NCBI RefSeq assembly: GCF_901000735.1
Contig: NC_081546.1
Location: forward strand, 25,050,529-25,114,528
Reading direction: 5' to 3'
DNA length: 64,000 nt
Origin: Corylus avellana
Taxonomy: Eukaryota; Streptophyta; Magnoliopsida; Fagales; Betulaceae
In this document: one piece after another, positions 40,801 to 51,922 of the stretch
Position numbering within the stretch: position 1 is the stretch's first letter
Layout: each line of letters opens with the position of its first letter
Position numbers and translations under genes: made by a program
Notes under the pieces: model-generated
Told to the model about the DNA's origin: nothing
Database searches by the model: none
The model's input: only the letters and a program-made list of their open reading frames with translations

Positions 40801-41467
40801 TGCCTAATAAATCGGAGGTCATTAGTTCGAATCTCTCTCCCCCTCTTATGTGAACATGTCAAAAAAATAAAAATAAAAATGCTAATGTGACAATCACAAC
40901 CAACCCGTAAATTTTATTTAACAATAACTGATCTAAGAATTGATTAGAACTCACACGTTAGCATTGTAAAATAAAAATGTAATTTCTGGCATTTTGGAGG
41001 GTTTGTTCTGATCACCGTTTTGAAACCATTTTCACGAACAGGTTTTCTGCCAGCCCCTCTTCGAGTTCGTGGAGAGGTGGTGCAAGAAACAATGGCCGGA
41101 AAGCAAGTTCATAACGAGTGAGTACGCCATCGACGTTCCGTTATGTGGCGTGTACTGCGTCAACTCGTTCCGGCTGGTGTGGCGGACGGTATACGTCATC
41201 GTAACGGCGGTTATAGCCATGACTTTCCCGTTCTTCAACGACTTCTTGGGGCTGCTGGGGGCGCTCTCCTTCTGGCCGTTGACCGTCTACTTCCCGATAG
41301 AGATGTACATTGCCCAGGCTAAATTGCCCAAGTTCTCTTTCACGTGGACGTGGCTGAAGATTTTGAGCTGGGCGTGTTTGGTAGTATCGATCGTCGCCGC
41401 CGCCGGATCCATTGAAGGCCTTGCCCAAGATCTCAAGGCCTACAAGCCCTTTAAATCTCAGCAATAA
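35267..41467 (+). CDS. AAP6: Amino acid permease, AAP6-like, complete, 7 exons
   Basis: Plasma-membrane proton-coupled amino-acid importer of the AAAP/ATF family. Exons: 35267-35378, 35473-35706, 35935-36028, 36359-36573, 36725-36867, 39915-40142, 41042-41467, giving 483 aa in one frame, the usual AAP length. Family hallmarks are the first membrane segment with AVIGSGVLSLAWAIAQLGW, YMDVVRANLGG, SLTGVTVGVDVSGTEK, WRTFQAIGDIAFAYAYS, YAAFGNNAPGNFLTGFGFYE, and SFWPLTVYFPIEMY near the C-terminus. About eleven membrane segments follow a short polar N-terminus. The DVSGTEKVWRTFQAIGDIAF block points to AAP6 rather than AAP2-5, by recall. Intron 5 (3,047 bp) has a GC donor (CAG|GCAACT). Introns 2, 5 and 6 carry AT microsatellites, MITEs and a SINE. 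Confidence 0.93.
35728..35791. repeat. (AT)n microsatellite, AAP6 intron 2
   Basis: About 31 uninterrupted AT units starting just 22 bp inside intron 2. Confidence 0.95.
36906..36936. repeat. (AT)n microsatellite, AAP6 intron 5
   Basis: About 15 AT units, about 40 bp after the GC donor. Confidence 0.9.
36937..37079. mobile_element. Foldback MITE in AAP6 intron 5
   Basis: The left arm (TCATATACTTTCATTTTAAT, GAATTGATGTGACAGTGTCC) pairs with the right arm (ACTGTCACATCAACTTAATT, ATGAAAATGTAGTATATAAC). It is flanked by AT-rich DNA. Confidence 0.75.
37268..37442. mobile_element. Foldback MITE in AAP6 intron 5, nearly perfect arms
   Basis: The left arm, GAGCCAAAAAGAATTGTCCA, pairs with TGGACAATTCTTTTTGGTTC. 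The outer ends CTCTTAAAGGAGAAGT and ACTTCTCCTCTTAAAG pair as well. The arms are about 75 bp with few mismatches, so it is fairly young. Confidence 0.85.
37818..37868. repeat. (AT)n microsatellite, AAP6 intron 5
   Basis: About 25 AT units next to an A-tract. Confidence 0.95.
39431..39830. mobile_element. Foldback element, about 400 bp, AAP6 intron 5
   Basis: The left arm (TTTAGAAAACTTCCATCAAA, AGTTCAAAAACTGTCAATTA) pairs with the inverse of the right arm (AATTGAAATTTTTTGAACTC, CATGGAGTTTTCTAAAA) over about 130 bp. The centre is A/T homopolymer. It ends 85 bp upstream of exon 6. Confidence 0.75.
40282..40379. mobile_element. Small foldback MITE, AAP6 intron 6
   Basis: AATGCTGATGTCGCAGTCTC pairs with GAGACTGACACATCAGTATT, with an A/T-rich loop. 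Confidence 0.65.
40411..40557. mobile_element. Small foldback MITE, AAP6 intron 6
   Basis: CCACTGGGCTCATGTGAC pairs with GTCACATCAGCTCAGTGG across two T-tracts; the outer GGTACAATGG pairs with CAATGTATAGG. Confidence 0.65.
40723..40982. mobile_element. Foldback MITE interrupted by a SINE, AAP6 intron 6
   Basis: The left end, TACATTTTTATCTTACAACT, and the inverted right end, TACATTTTTATTTTACAATG, match, and both arms carry AATGCTAACGTG. Removing the inner SINE restores a compact foldback of about 130 bp. Confidence 0.75.
40768..40877 (+). mobile_element. tRNA-derived SINE, second copy of the same family
   Basis: It has the same architecture as the copy at 20392-20500. It starts GTTCCCAAAAGTTAACTCAA with an A-box-like AACTCAATCGGCTCA, then a B-box AGTTCGAATCT at about 40824-40834, then CTTATG.GAACATGTC and an A-rich tail. 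The flanking duplications, AATGCTAACGTGGCAATC (40750-40767) and AATGCTAATGTGACAATC (40878-40895), differ at two bases, so it is older than the LINE-nested copy. Confidence 0.88.
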
Positions 41468-41640
41468 ATCAATCTCCCCGACCAAGCCCTGGTTTGATAA
41501 GAATTAGTACTCTGTCTTTTCTCTATCTCATCAAAAACTGTTTCCATTTACTAAACTGTATCAGAATGAAACAAAAGAAAAAGAAAAAGATGTATTGTAA
41601 GCCTAGTTTATCTGCACAGAAAAGCATCCGTGCAATCTCT
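41468..41640 (+). other. Probable 3' UTR of AAP6
   Basis: Follows the TAA of AAP6. GAATGAAACAAAAGAAAAAG and TGTATTGTAAGCC near 41590-41605 are plausible poly(A) region signals. The end is not defined. Confidence 0.5.
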
Positions 41641-41792
41641 TGCCCTGGTTCAATCTACTGTTAGAGTCCATTACCTAAAATTACAAAAATACCCTTATGA
41701 AATATAAAATGACTTTCCTGATTTCTTTTTTTCTTTTCTTTTCTTTTCTTTCTTCTTTTCTTTTTTTTTTTTCTATAATTTATTTATATCAC

Positions 41793-42108
41793 GAGCATCT
41801 CCAATAGAATAGGCAAATGATCCCCCCACCCTTTTTTTTTTTTTTGTCAGCAGAGTAGCCATTTTTAACATATTTTCTTAGTGTAAACTCTTCTTATTTT
41901 CACACTACAAAAGTTTTTTTTTTTATTTTCTTTATTTCTCTCCCTCTCTTTCTTTCTGGCTTTGTCTCACGCGAAAGAATATTTAAATAAAATAGAGAAT
42001 ATAATAAAAAAATATGTTAAGAGTGTACATAAAAAATGAATAGTTGAAGTACAAATTCGTATTTCTTTTGTCAATAGCTATTTTGCCTACTTCTGCTAAA
42101 GATGTTCA
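41793..42108. mobile_element. MULE-type MITE downstream of AAP6
   Basis: The left end, GAGCATCTCCAATAGAATAG, and the inverted right end, GAACATCTTTAGCAGAAGTA, share the GAGCATCTCCAGCAG terminus typical of many plant MITEs. The inner GGCAAA pairs with TTTGCC. No target-site duplication was identified. Confidence 0.65.
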
Positions 42109-45100
42109 GAAGTATTTTAATCATTTTAGATCGTAAAAAGATGACATTGCAATCCCAATTGTAAATCGGGTTGAACGCTGCAAAAATTGAAACATTATAA
42201 TACATTGCAGAAAGAATTGTTGTTAGAACATAATAAATGTAGGCAAAGGAACATTTCATGTCTCTCTTAGATTAGCACTTCAAAAGGCAATATATTTGAT
42301 ATGCACGGATACATGGTTGGAATAATGATTATAAATTTATAATGTTGATAAATGTCTAGTTGTGGCATAATGAATGACAAATAATTCAGCATTGGATCAA
42401 TAGATCGAGTGTTACCCTTGTAAATTAGAGATATGATAGCTTCCTTATGATCCAACATTTTTGCCAATACATTATCCTCATTTTGTTAATCTCTAATCAA
42501 AAAGAGTAATGTTATACACTATACTCTGTGATCCTATCAAACTTATGTGAGCTCTTGTTAAAAATAAAAATAAAAAAAAAAAACAAAAAAAATTAAAGGG
42601 CTGATAAGCACTATTATATCAGTTTAATGAGATGGAGGCGAAATGGGAGTATAGTATGGAACATCTCACTAAATAAAATATAGCTTCATGAGCAAAATCT
42701 CCGATCATGATAAATCTTGTGATGCAAATATAACATAACTCAAGTACTAAAGTCTTGGGGTATGAACACATGAGGGGTATATATGTTGAGCTATCAAGAA
42801 AGAAATAAACCCTAAAAGAGGCTAGAGGAAGCCCTCAATGAAAAATGGATCGAAGTATTGAATGTGTTAAAAGACTAGCTGGAATAATGTTGATAATGTT
42901 AAACCAATGTTAGGAATAATCAAATTTAAAGCCATGTGGAAGCATATTAATTGGCATACACCAGCTTTTGAAAAAGATATATAAGAGCATTTTCAGCAGC
43001 AGTTGTTATTTTAGCTACTCAATCCCCGTCTATGCGGTGTTCTTGTTAATGGATTTTGTCTATTTCATCACAATTTTCAATTTTTTTATAAAAAAATTGG
43101 GTCGGGTTGCAGAGCTCAGCTGGATCTTTGAACTCTGATTTTCTTTTCCTTTTCTCTTTCTTTTCTTGTGTTCTGATTGAGGTTCAACGCAATTAGAAAG
43201 GAGAGGAAAAAGCTGAAGAATGGGAAGAGGTTGACTGCAAAGGGAATGCTCTTCTAGGATATTATAAGAGATTTTACACCTGAACAAGATTCAGAGATCA
43301 ATTAGGACATAGCATGTACATGAATTTTCGCAAGGGCACTGCTGCTTGGTAAATCTTATCCGCACACCCAGGGCTTTCTCTTAGTTCAGGACAGCCAGAA
43401 GGCAATTCTGGTTGATTTTGAGTAAGATATAACTCTCTAGGTAATCATAAGCAAGGGCAAAAGGCAAATGCAAATGCATCAATGTTCCTCCATTCATTGG
43501 AATTAAGCCTACATAGACTTTGAAGTACATATGAACCCTAATATTCCGCTTGCTTAAGAATAAAATTCTAGCAGTTACAAGAATCATGCACTTCAAAGGT
43601 GGGAGAATTTTGCTCTATAAAACTAATTTTATCTTCACTTACCCAACAAAAAAAAAAAGAAAGTATGCTAATAACATTGCATGTTTAATTTGGTGCCTCA
43701 TTTGTGCCATAAGTTTTGCTAGATAATCACAACCTAAATGGCTCTCAGCATGTACCTATGCAATCAGCAACCATTTGGCGGTGGATCCTCCAACCGGAAT
43801 CGTTAAAGCAAAAAACCAATAAAAGCCACCATATACCTGCATCCAGAAATTGACCTTCACTAACAAGCTGATACATGTCAAAAGAGGAAAAAGGGGTGGG
43901 AATGAGGAAGCTCCAACAAAATATTCAGTGAATGTGAGCATAGACTGTTCTTAGTACATTATAATATATCTCATATTAAGAAGAAAAATTGCAAGCCCAC
44001 AAGACAAATATTTACTTGGTTCACAATTGGCAACAAGGATTACGAGCTCTTAGACACTCGACTCCCACAAATTAGAAAGTTAAAATAAATTTCCTGCCCC
44101 TATCAATTCAATAACAAATTTATGAATGAATTGGTTTTATTTCTAACCGTATATCATACAAAACAAACTAAAAAGACGAAATGTTCTTGCAAAATGGCAG
44201 GCAGCTGTATTTGCACCCTCCGCATAACCAAACACATTAGGATGGGGCCATGTATTAGACATGGATGATAACTACCCATTCGTGACAGTTCATACAAAAA
44301 TTCTGCAAATGACTTTTATTAGTGAAGCATTTTACATTACGCATAACCAAAAGCAATACAACACGATGCAAACTCAATCCGTTGATAAAAAAGCAGGTGT
44401 TGGTGTTGATTTTGGTTATGCATAATGTAAAATGCTCTACTAACCAAGAAAACAAAATCATTCCAATTGTTTGGACAAGAAACCTACCCTATTCTCCAAG
44501 TTTGCTGTATTGCATATTCAGACCATTAAAATATCTTACTACCTCAAACCACATCCTTAGGTCCTCATCTTTCAAGGACCTCCAACCTCAACCATCATGC
44601 GCCTCACCAGTGTAGCCAATGGCCTTTGTGGCACACAACTAAGCACATTGTGATGGATACTTCATCTTGTCACCCGCCAAGTTCTACATTCTTGTGAAAG
44701 TGATCAAAGAATTTATCCCTTTCCTATTCATCAAAAAAAGAATTTACCCCCTTTCCACCTCACTGTTCATCTATCAAAACACCCCCATGTCAACTACAAC
44801 TAAATTTAGCAACATTTTTCTGACTGCCAAACATTTCCTACTGAAATCTATCTATTAAATATTTTACCTTTCAACCACATCTATTCCACAAATTCCTTGG
44901 TCAATACATCATTTTTGGAGATAAATTAGCAACATCTTCAATCCCCAAGCCCTTGTGGTTACTCAAACCTAGACATTGGACATGTGGTCATCAATCTTCA
45001 CTATTCCCTATTCGTATTTCTAGATTATTGACATCCAATTCATATCTTTGGTATAGCTAAAGGATGACCTAGGTCGTTTTAAAATTTTTAATGATATAAC

Positions 45101-45222
45101 ACCGGTCAAAGCTCATAAAACATGGGAGAGTTTCATAAGACAGGCAGCTAGCTTTGAATCTTACGTCAAAATGTTCAAAGTTTTCACTCGCTGTCCTTGT
45201 ATTATAATTCTATATACATTGT
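42109..45222. other. Intergenic, no gene seen
   Basis: AT-rich. It contains a foldback at about 42504-42660 (GTTATACACTATACTC against GAGTATAGTATGGAACAT), a solo GAGCATTTTCAGCAG MITE end at about 42985, and the long hairpin listed separately. The minus open frame at 43756-43941 has no recognised domain. Confidence 0.55.
44319..44443. repeat. Long near-perfect hairpin (about 51-nt arms, 23-nt loop)
   Basis: The left arm (TTAGTGAAGCATTTTACATT, then ACGCATAACCAAAAGCAATA) folds on the right arm (ATTTTGGTTATGCATAATGT, AAAATGCTCTACTAAC). The inner 27 bp around ACGCATAACCAAAA pair with one mismatch; the outer and inner flanks pair less well. It could be a miniature transposon or a small-RNA precursor; which one is not decided here. 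Confidence 0.75.
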
Positions 45223-45731
45223 TGTGACACCCTAAAAAGTTAGTCCTACATTGGGTGGATAGATTATCAATATTGAGTGGGTAGATTATAAACGTACTTA
45301 TGGGTACTATGTCTAACATTTGTTTCTTACTATTGTGAGACTGAACTTTATAAGTGATAATAGTTAGGGACCTCAAATTGCAACTTCGACTAGTCCTCTT
45401 GGAGTGATAGCACAGACATATCATATCTAGTGTTTTCCCTAGGTCGTTACAAATTATATCAGAACAACCTAGTAAAACCATGCAGCATTGAAACACTATA
45501 TGACGTGAAACCTGACAAGGACGTCAACAATTTAAGTGGGGGAGATAGTGACACCCTAGGAAATTAGTCTCACATTGGGTGGGTATGATTGCCCATATTG
45601 AGTGAGTAGATTATAAAGATACTCAGGTGAAACTAGACTTTATAAGTGATTCTAAGAAACTCTAATTGTAATTTAGACTAGTTCTTTTGGAGTGATAGCG
45701 CAAATGTAAATAGAGATTTTCTAAAATCGTT
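45223..45731 (+). mobile_element. TRIM-like miniature LTR retrotransposon
   Basis: Two direct repeats of about 185-230 bp share TGACACCCTA, TTAGTCYYACATTGGGTGG, AGATTATAAA, GGAGTGATAGC and other blocks. The left copy (45223-45451) ends GGTCGTTACA. It is followed at once by AATTATATCAGAAC, resembling the initiator-methionine tRNA primer-binding site TGGTATCAGAGC. About 95 bp later, AAGTGGGGGAGATAG is a polypurine tract ending at the second copy (45549-45731). There is no room for any protein. The orientation follows the primer-binding-site then polypurine-tract order. Confidence 0.72.
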
Positions 45732-46329
45732 AGGATTGTCTATCAAACTTCATAGAAACGAGTGCATCAGCATGCTGACATTATCTAATAGGGACAAAAT
45801 GCAACAAACTTAAGCAAGAAATAAATAACCAAAAGAAAATAGAAAGAGCGAGCATCAATACCTAAGGGATATCTGGCCACAGTAAAACAAAAAGAAAAAA
45901 GGCCTTCAAAAAATTCAAACTTGAAACCTAAGACATTCTGAATCAAGCACACCATCATAGAGTCAACTACTATAAAACTATCACAAACATCAAAATTTAC
46001 ACACAAAAATATAGAATGGATAAGTTTGAGGAAAATAATGTACTCGTCTATGTCCTTTGTCTAAGTAAGATAAGATAATAAATACTCGAGAAGGATACCT
46101 CCTCTTAACTCTATGTCATTTTATGTTACTTTTCGACTGCAAACTGAAAAATCAAGTTTCGAGCTTATGTACTTTGATCTCTACTATTAGAACACAGTTT
46201 CCTCCAGTTCTGTCTATCATAAAACAAATTCTTTAAAAAAAAAAAAGAAAAAAAACTCATTTAAATAACAAGGTGATTAAGAGGTATGGATAATAGTGTT
46301 AGTATAAATTATATGTAAACTCCTATTTT

Positions 46330-46890
46330 ATTCCAACAAAACTCCTATCCAACTCAATTTTGTATTAAAATAAAACCCCGGATTTCTTTAATTCCCACTT
46401 TAAAATAATAATCAGTGACAATCATAAGCTGAACCAAAAACACAAAGGGACGTAACCCTAAACAAAAAATATACAAGAGAAACCCTCCAAGGAGAAAAAG
46501 AACCAAAATTAAAAACCTAGTAAAATTTGAAAATGGCAAACTATTGAACACGACTATCCATGTGTAGAAGGATTTGGACAGAATATTTTTCAACTCTTAA
46601 ACACTGAAGACTCTCGATCTTCAAAGTTCCTTGCGTTCCGTTCTCTCCAAATACACCACATTAAACACAAAGGAGCCAACCTCCAAACTTCCAAAATATT
46701 ATGATTGCCCATTTGTCCCCTCCAACTCACTAACAACTCTCTCATCCTTCTAGGCATAACCCAAACAACACCAAACAAATGAAAAAACGAACTACATAAT
46801 TCTCTTGTTATTTCTCAATGAAGGTAATCAATTGATTCCCTACAATGACTATAATAATCCAAAGAAAGCGCTAGTCACATTTGTGCTATC
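46330..46890 (-). mobile_element. LINE 3'-end remnant
   Basis: On the minus strand a C-terminal LINE block reads RRMRELLVSWRGQMGNHN, then LCLMWCIWRERNARNFEDRE, at about 46780-46590. It continues in a shifted frame with FYTWIVVFNSLPFSNFTRFL to about 46470. The WCIWRERN.R.FED motif is typical of the zf-RVT tail of plant L1 elements; the LINE at 18.2-22.0 kb has the related [15 protein letters not shown]. Confidence 0.75.
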
Positions 46891-47984
46891 ACTTCAAAAA
46901 GACTAGTCAATTTAGAGCTTCTCTAGAATCCCTTATAAAATATAGTCTCATCTAGTAGGAACTGTTACCAATTTAGTAGACAAAAGGGCAAAACAATATC
47001 ATCCAGAAGTAAAATATACGGTCTTTAGTTTACCAAATAACATCCATAACCTTAAAATGACACATTGAAGAGTTGACTCTGGAACAAACTAGAAAAGAAA
47101 TGTCACTAATATTACAAATGCAGGTGGCAAAGTTGCCTAACTTACAACAGTAAATTAACAATATATAGTATTCACTTCATCTAGATCATTTGTTCTATTA
47201 TTCATAAAATGAGATTTCGAGTCATGTTGTGCATGTACTGGCTAATAAATGACAAGGCATATACCCTTTGGCAAACTTACAATATTCAAAAAAAAGTAAG
47301 AAAAAACCGTCCAAATACTGTCCAAAAAAATGTTTTTTTTTTAACAAAAAAAATCCCTTTGCAAATCAGACTGAATGAACATCATGTAGGAGGAGATTTC
47401 AACTAAAAATATTTGGAAAGGTATCAAAGGGAGATTATCTAGCATGGTTAAAAGTTTACATGCATATGTGTGCATATACATCTGAGAACAAATCTGTCCC
47501 AGATATAAGTTCTTCACAGTGTATTACAATCTCATCATCCCAATCAGATATACAAGTCAAACACAGTCTTACGTTAGGACTTTCATGGACATCAAATTTA
47601 ATATTCAATTGCTCCTCATGCCTTAAAGTGATAATGAGAAGGCATGCTTTTTACAAGAAAAAACTTCAAGTGAAATTGGAGAAGCATGCTTTCTTTCTAT
47701 GAAGAGTAGTGGGTCTGAAAAGATTGACATCCCATTTCTTTTTAAGTTCATAATTTCCAGTATACTCACAGAACAGCACCATTAGAATTCTCGCAATCTC
47801 CAGTCTTCAAGATCCTCAACTGCAGTAATAGCAAGTTTGAATAACACAAATTAAGCATCATACGTCAGATTGATTATGCAAACCATAAAAAAACAGAAGA
47901 AACTAACAACAAGCATCACATACTATGTTTTCTGCTAATGAACAAATGGATATGCTCATCAACAGTATCACCTGAATGAAGAGA
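46891..47984. other. Intergenic / 3' flank of the KH gene
   Basis: No gene recognised. The part nearest 47984 should be the 3' UTR of the minus-strand KH-domain gene. Confidence 0.5.
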
Positions 47985-50843
47985 TCAACTGGACTCAGCC
48001 TCACTCATTACAAATGCTTGAATAAGACTCTGTGCAGCATGGCTTTGTTCAGGTGTTCCAGATATTATAATCACAGTTTCCATTGCCCCAGGCTTTGGCT
48101 CCGTAATTGCAACTTTTGCATCAGAGATCTGAAAAAAGTGTATATTGAAGTTGCTAATACTTTTTTGATGAGTAATTATTGATTGAAAACAGTTATTGTT
48201 AAAAGAACATTTTCATACAAAAATCTAAAATTGGCAACCTCTCTGGTAAACTGAGTTTCTTAGAAGTTATGAGTGTGCAAGTTGTTTACAGGGAAGCTAA
48301 TTAATCACTGCTAATGGGTTGGTCCAATTAGGAGACACATGCACCCAAAATTACCATGATATGCTAAATGCAATGCGTTCGTCCCGGGCACATTAATGGA
48401 GTTTCTAATCACAAAGTAGTGTAAAGTTTGAGAATGTAAATCTAATCTATAAATGAATTCTGAGATGAAACAATGTACCTGACGAATTTGTTTCAAACAT
48501 TCACCATCTTCTCCATAGATTATCGGAACAAGAGAACTAGGAACAACAACTTCAAGAGTGGTGCTTGTTATAATAGTTGCTTGGCTTCCTCTAGTAAACC
48601 AAGACCAAAAAAATAAACAAATACTCAAAATCCAGGAGAGCGATTAAAAATAAATTCAACAAAAAAAAAAAAAGAAGAGGTACAATGTACATACCCAAAT
48701 CTTCTTTGGGGGCCTCCAGCAAAGTCTGGCAAGCCTATAGGGCCACCACCTTCCATTAGTCCCTACAAGGCAGTTTAGGAAATATAGAGTGAATCATCAA
48801 CTTATATAGAGCTTCTCTCTCTCTTTGGTTGGTTGGTACACATATAGTGCTACAATTCTTCAGTAGCTATTGCTATTTTTACTAAAGAAACTTCTCTTAT
48901 GTCAAATTCTAGTGTGGTTTCCAACATTTTATTGCGGCATAAAAATAGGGGTAAGAGCTTAAGCTGCTAAACGAAAAGTCAACAGCACTAGAAACACATC
49001 ATATAAGTTCAAATTGGCTATCAAAAACAACTTGTAAACAATCATAGAAAAAGCCATTTGTAGTACTTCAGTACCTGAGGACCCCACGGCTTTCTTTCAG
49101 ATAAAAAAGGGGGGGCACCAAGTCTATGAATATTGTGCATAAAGGGGGAACGATCATCATGGGCAAGAAAACCCCCATGTGGAGGTGGGCCACCAGCGGC
49201 ATCAAACTTGTGAAATGATGGGCCCAGATTAGAATACATTCCTGGAGGTGAAAGTTCCCTCCTTCCCATATATGATGGGAAGGGAGATACTTGATCCAGA
49301 AACGAAGGATTTGAAGAATAATTAATAGAAGGAAACGCATCACGAAAAAAATGATGCCGCAACCTCGTCGTTATTTGTAAGAGAGCCTCTTGAACTGCAT
49401 CAAATTCTCCATTTATCTGTCAAAAGTTAAAAACAACATCAGCAACAAGCATGGGAAGCACAAAATAATCAGAAAAATATAAGTTATTAGAAATGACAAA
49501 AAAAAAGCCCATTGGCAAGTAAAGATGCCATGTCAACTGTTATCTTCGTTGTGAAGAATTGATCATATGCCAACCAGAAACAAATTATGAGCAATTTCAT
49601 ATGAACGATATACCATAACAAAACTAATTACTAGGTTTTCAAGGGTCCAACCTTATCAAGATTAATGGACTACAAGCAAACACACCTGAACAACTTCTTC
49701 ATCTTCTAAAGCACACTTTGGAATCTGATCCTTCCCCAATATGCGAATATGTGCCCTAGATAACTTCCTCATTTCAGCTATGATGGAACCACCCTTGCCA
49801 AGGAGACAGCCAATTTGATTGGAGGAAACAAGAAGCCTTGCTAATATGCTCTGCTCCTTATTATCTGGTACAGCTCTGACTATCCTTGTCTGCACGCGAA
49901 GAACTGCATCTTGCACAGCTGATATCCTATCATCAGGGTGCTGCAATAGTTGATTTTGTCAGCACTACTAAAAAATACTCCATGAAGCAATAACAGAAAT
50001 TATTCAGCAAGAGAAGACAAAATATCAAATATTATGATATTGAGAAAGCTTAAACATACCGCTGCACCAGATATGACAATGATGCGATCCTGTGAATCAG
50101 ACACACCTTCCATAACTTTGATCTCACAACCTGTCTCCTGCTTAAGAGTCTTTATTATTGCTCCTCCCTTTCCAATCACACCACCTACTCTTTCATCATG
50201 GCACAATAATCGGAAGGTTAATACTTCCTGTGCAGGCTTCATTCGACCAGGGATACCAGTTTCGTGATATTTAGCAATCAGAGGAGGAGGAGCAGAATTA
50301 TAATCAGCAACATCACGAGGTCCAGAAGAATAAGGTACTCCAGGAGGAGCAAAAGAACGGTTGGGCAGTGGATATGCATCTGGCCTAGGATGAAAGTGAC
50401 CAAATGAATGAGATGGTGGCCCTGAAGAGTTGGCAGAGGAGGGATCATGATCCCGAGGTGGATTCTCCAAAAGTTGTTGCGAAACAGATTGAAGAGCTTT
50501 CTTAACTGCATCAACCTCCCCAGTGATCTGCAGTGTATTAAGAAAATGCATGGTACAAATAAGACTTCACAAATCGAGAACATTAGCATTTATCTGTGGT
50601 ACTTGAAAACATTGGATATGTTTCTCAATCAGAGTGCAAAGAAAAGCAGCAAAACCTAATGTTTTCAGCCAAAAATAGGGGGGGAATCACCCTCAGGGTT
50701 TATCTTTGCCTGCCAGAATCTTTGACTTTTTTAGTGGACATACCCCTTCAACTCCCACCCCCAGGGGTCCCCAGGGTGGGCAAAAAAGAAATTTTTTCAT
50801 ATGAACTTTGAATTCTATTAAACATAAGTTTAAGTTTTTTCAT

Positions 50844-50879
<36 letters not shown>

Positions 50880-51922
50880 TGCAACAAAAATAACCAAGGA
50901 TTTGACTGCACAGATACTCTTCTTACATATTTTAACCGCTTAACATCCCCAAGGAAATAAAATTTTCTTTTAATGAGACCGTTGAAATATAAGTAATACT
51001 ATGACTTCACGAACATACATATAGCAGTAAGACTTTCCATGCCAAATGTGCTCGTTCTGTCATAAACAGAAACAAGTCTTTTTAGCATTGACAACCTCAG
51101 CATGATAATGTAAAGTTAAATTTACAAAATAGCAGTAAGCCCATTAAAACTTATCACATGTACCAACAGTGTGAAATATTTACGGTTACTAATTATAATG
51201 TACTAAATAACAATAATTTCATCCAAACCTACCTGAACTAATTCATCAGCAACTGATGCACACTGAGGAAGTTTGTCCCTAGGAAGAATCCGTATTTGTG
51301 CCCCACTTTCAGCTGACGTCTGCTTGATTACGCTGCCACCCTTTCCCAAAAGGCAGCCCACTTGACTGGAAAGCACGAGTAACCTCAAAACAATTGAAGG
51401 TTTATTACTGTCTTCTTCCCCTCCACCTGTCTCCATATCTCCTTCTATTATTCTCTCAAAAACAAGTAACAGGGCCTTCTGCACAGATGAAGTTCCCTTA
51501 TCCAATTTAGGATCTTCCACAGGACCAGATTCTTTATCTTCATTGTTCTCACTCTGTTCTATTTCATTGTCATGCTTTTCATCCATTTTTGGCTCTTCAC
51601 CACCATCCTTCTGGCCCAGGTCAGCTGTCACCTCGGCCTCTTTATCAGAACCTGAAATAACAACAACTCTCTCATCACAACCAGGGACAGTTTCCTCGAC
51701 TTTGACCTTTGCACCAGTTTGTTGCCGAATTTCAGATATAATGCTGCCCCCTTTTCCAATAACACCACCAGTTTTGGAAGCGGGACAGAGTAAACGGAAG
51801 ACGACAGTCCCAGGAGAGAATTTCACAGGTTGATTCTGCGTCTTTTGCCACTTCCCTTTTCCATTTGGCTCTGTAAGGTTCCGATCATGTGGTCTCTTAG
51901 CAGGTGTCAATGCAACAGACAT
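47985..51922 (-). CDS. Five-KH-domain RNA-binding protein (At4g18375/HEN4-like), complete, 7 coding exons
   Basis: Minus-strand exons: 51922-51233, 50527-50060, 49940-49686, 49416-49075, 48762-48695, 48590-48479, 48128-47985. All introns are GT-AG and the sum is 692 aa in one frame. KH domains bind single-stranded RNA through a GxxG loop. Loops are GKGG at 56-59, 193-196, 349-352 and 434-437, and a divergent GEDG at 634-637 in KH5. The paired KH1-KH2 and KH3-KH4 with a separate C-terminal KH5 is the plant poly(C)-binding-like architecture. Acidic linkers lie between KH1 and KH2 (about 100-150), and a P/G/S/H-rich linker lies between KH4 and KH5. The N-terminus MSVALTPAKRPHDRN includes a basic, probably nuclear-targeting patch. 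The exact orthologue is not settled. Confidence 0.92.
50845..50878. repeat. Poly-T tract in KH gene intron 1
   Basis: About 34 consecutive T on the plus strand. Confidence 0.95.

Noticed and set aside
43756..43941. Hydrophobic 61-codon frame on the minus strand
   Set aside because: Short, no homology recognised, no gene context.
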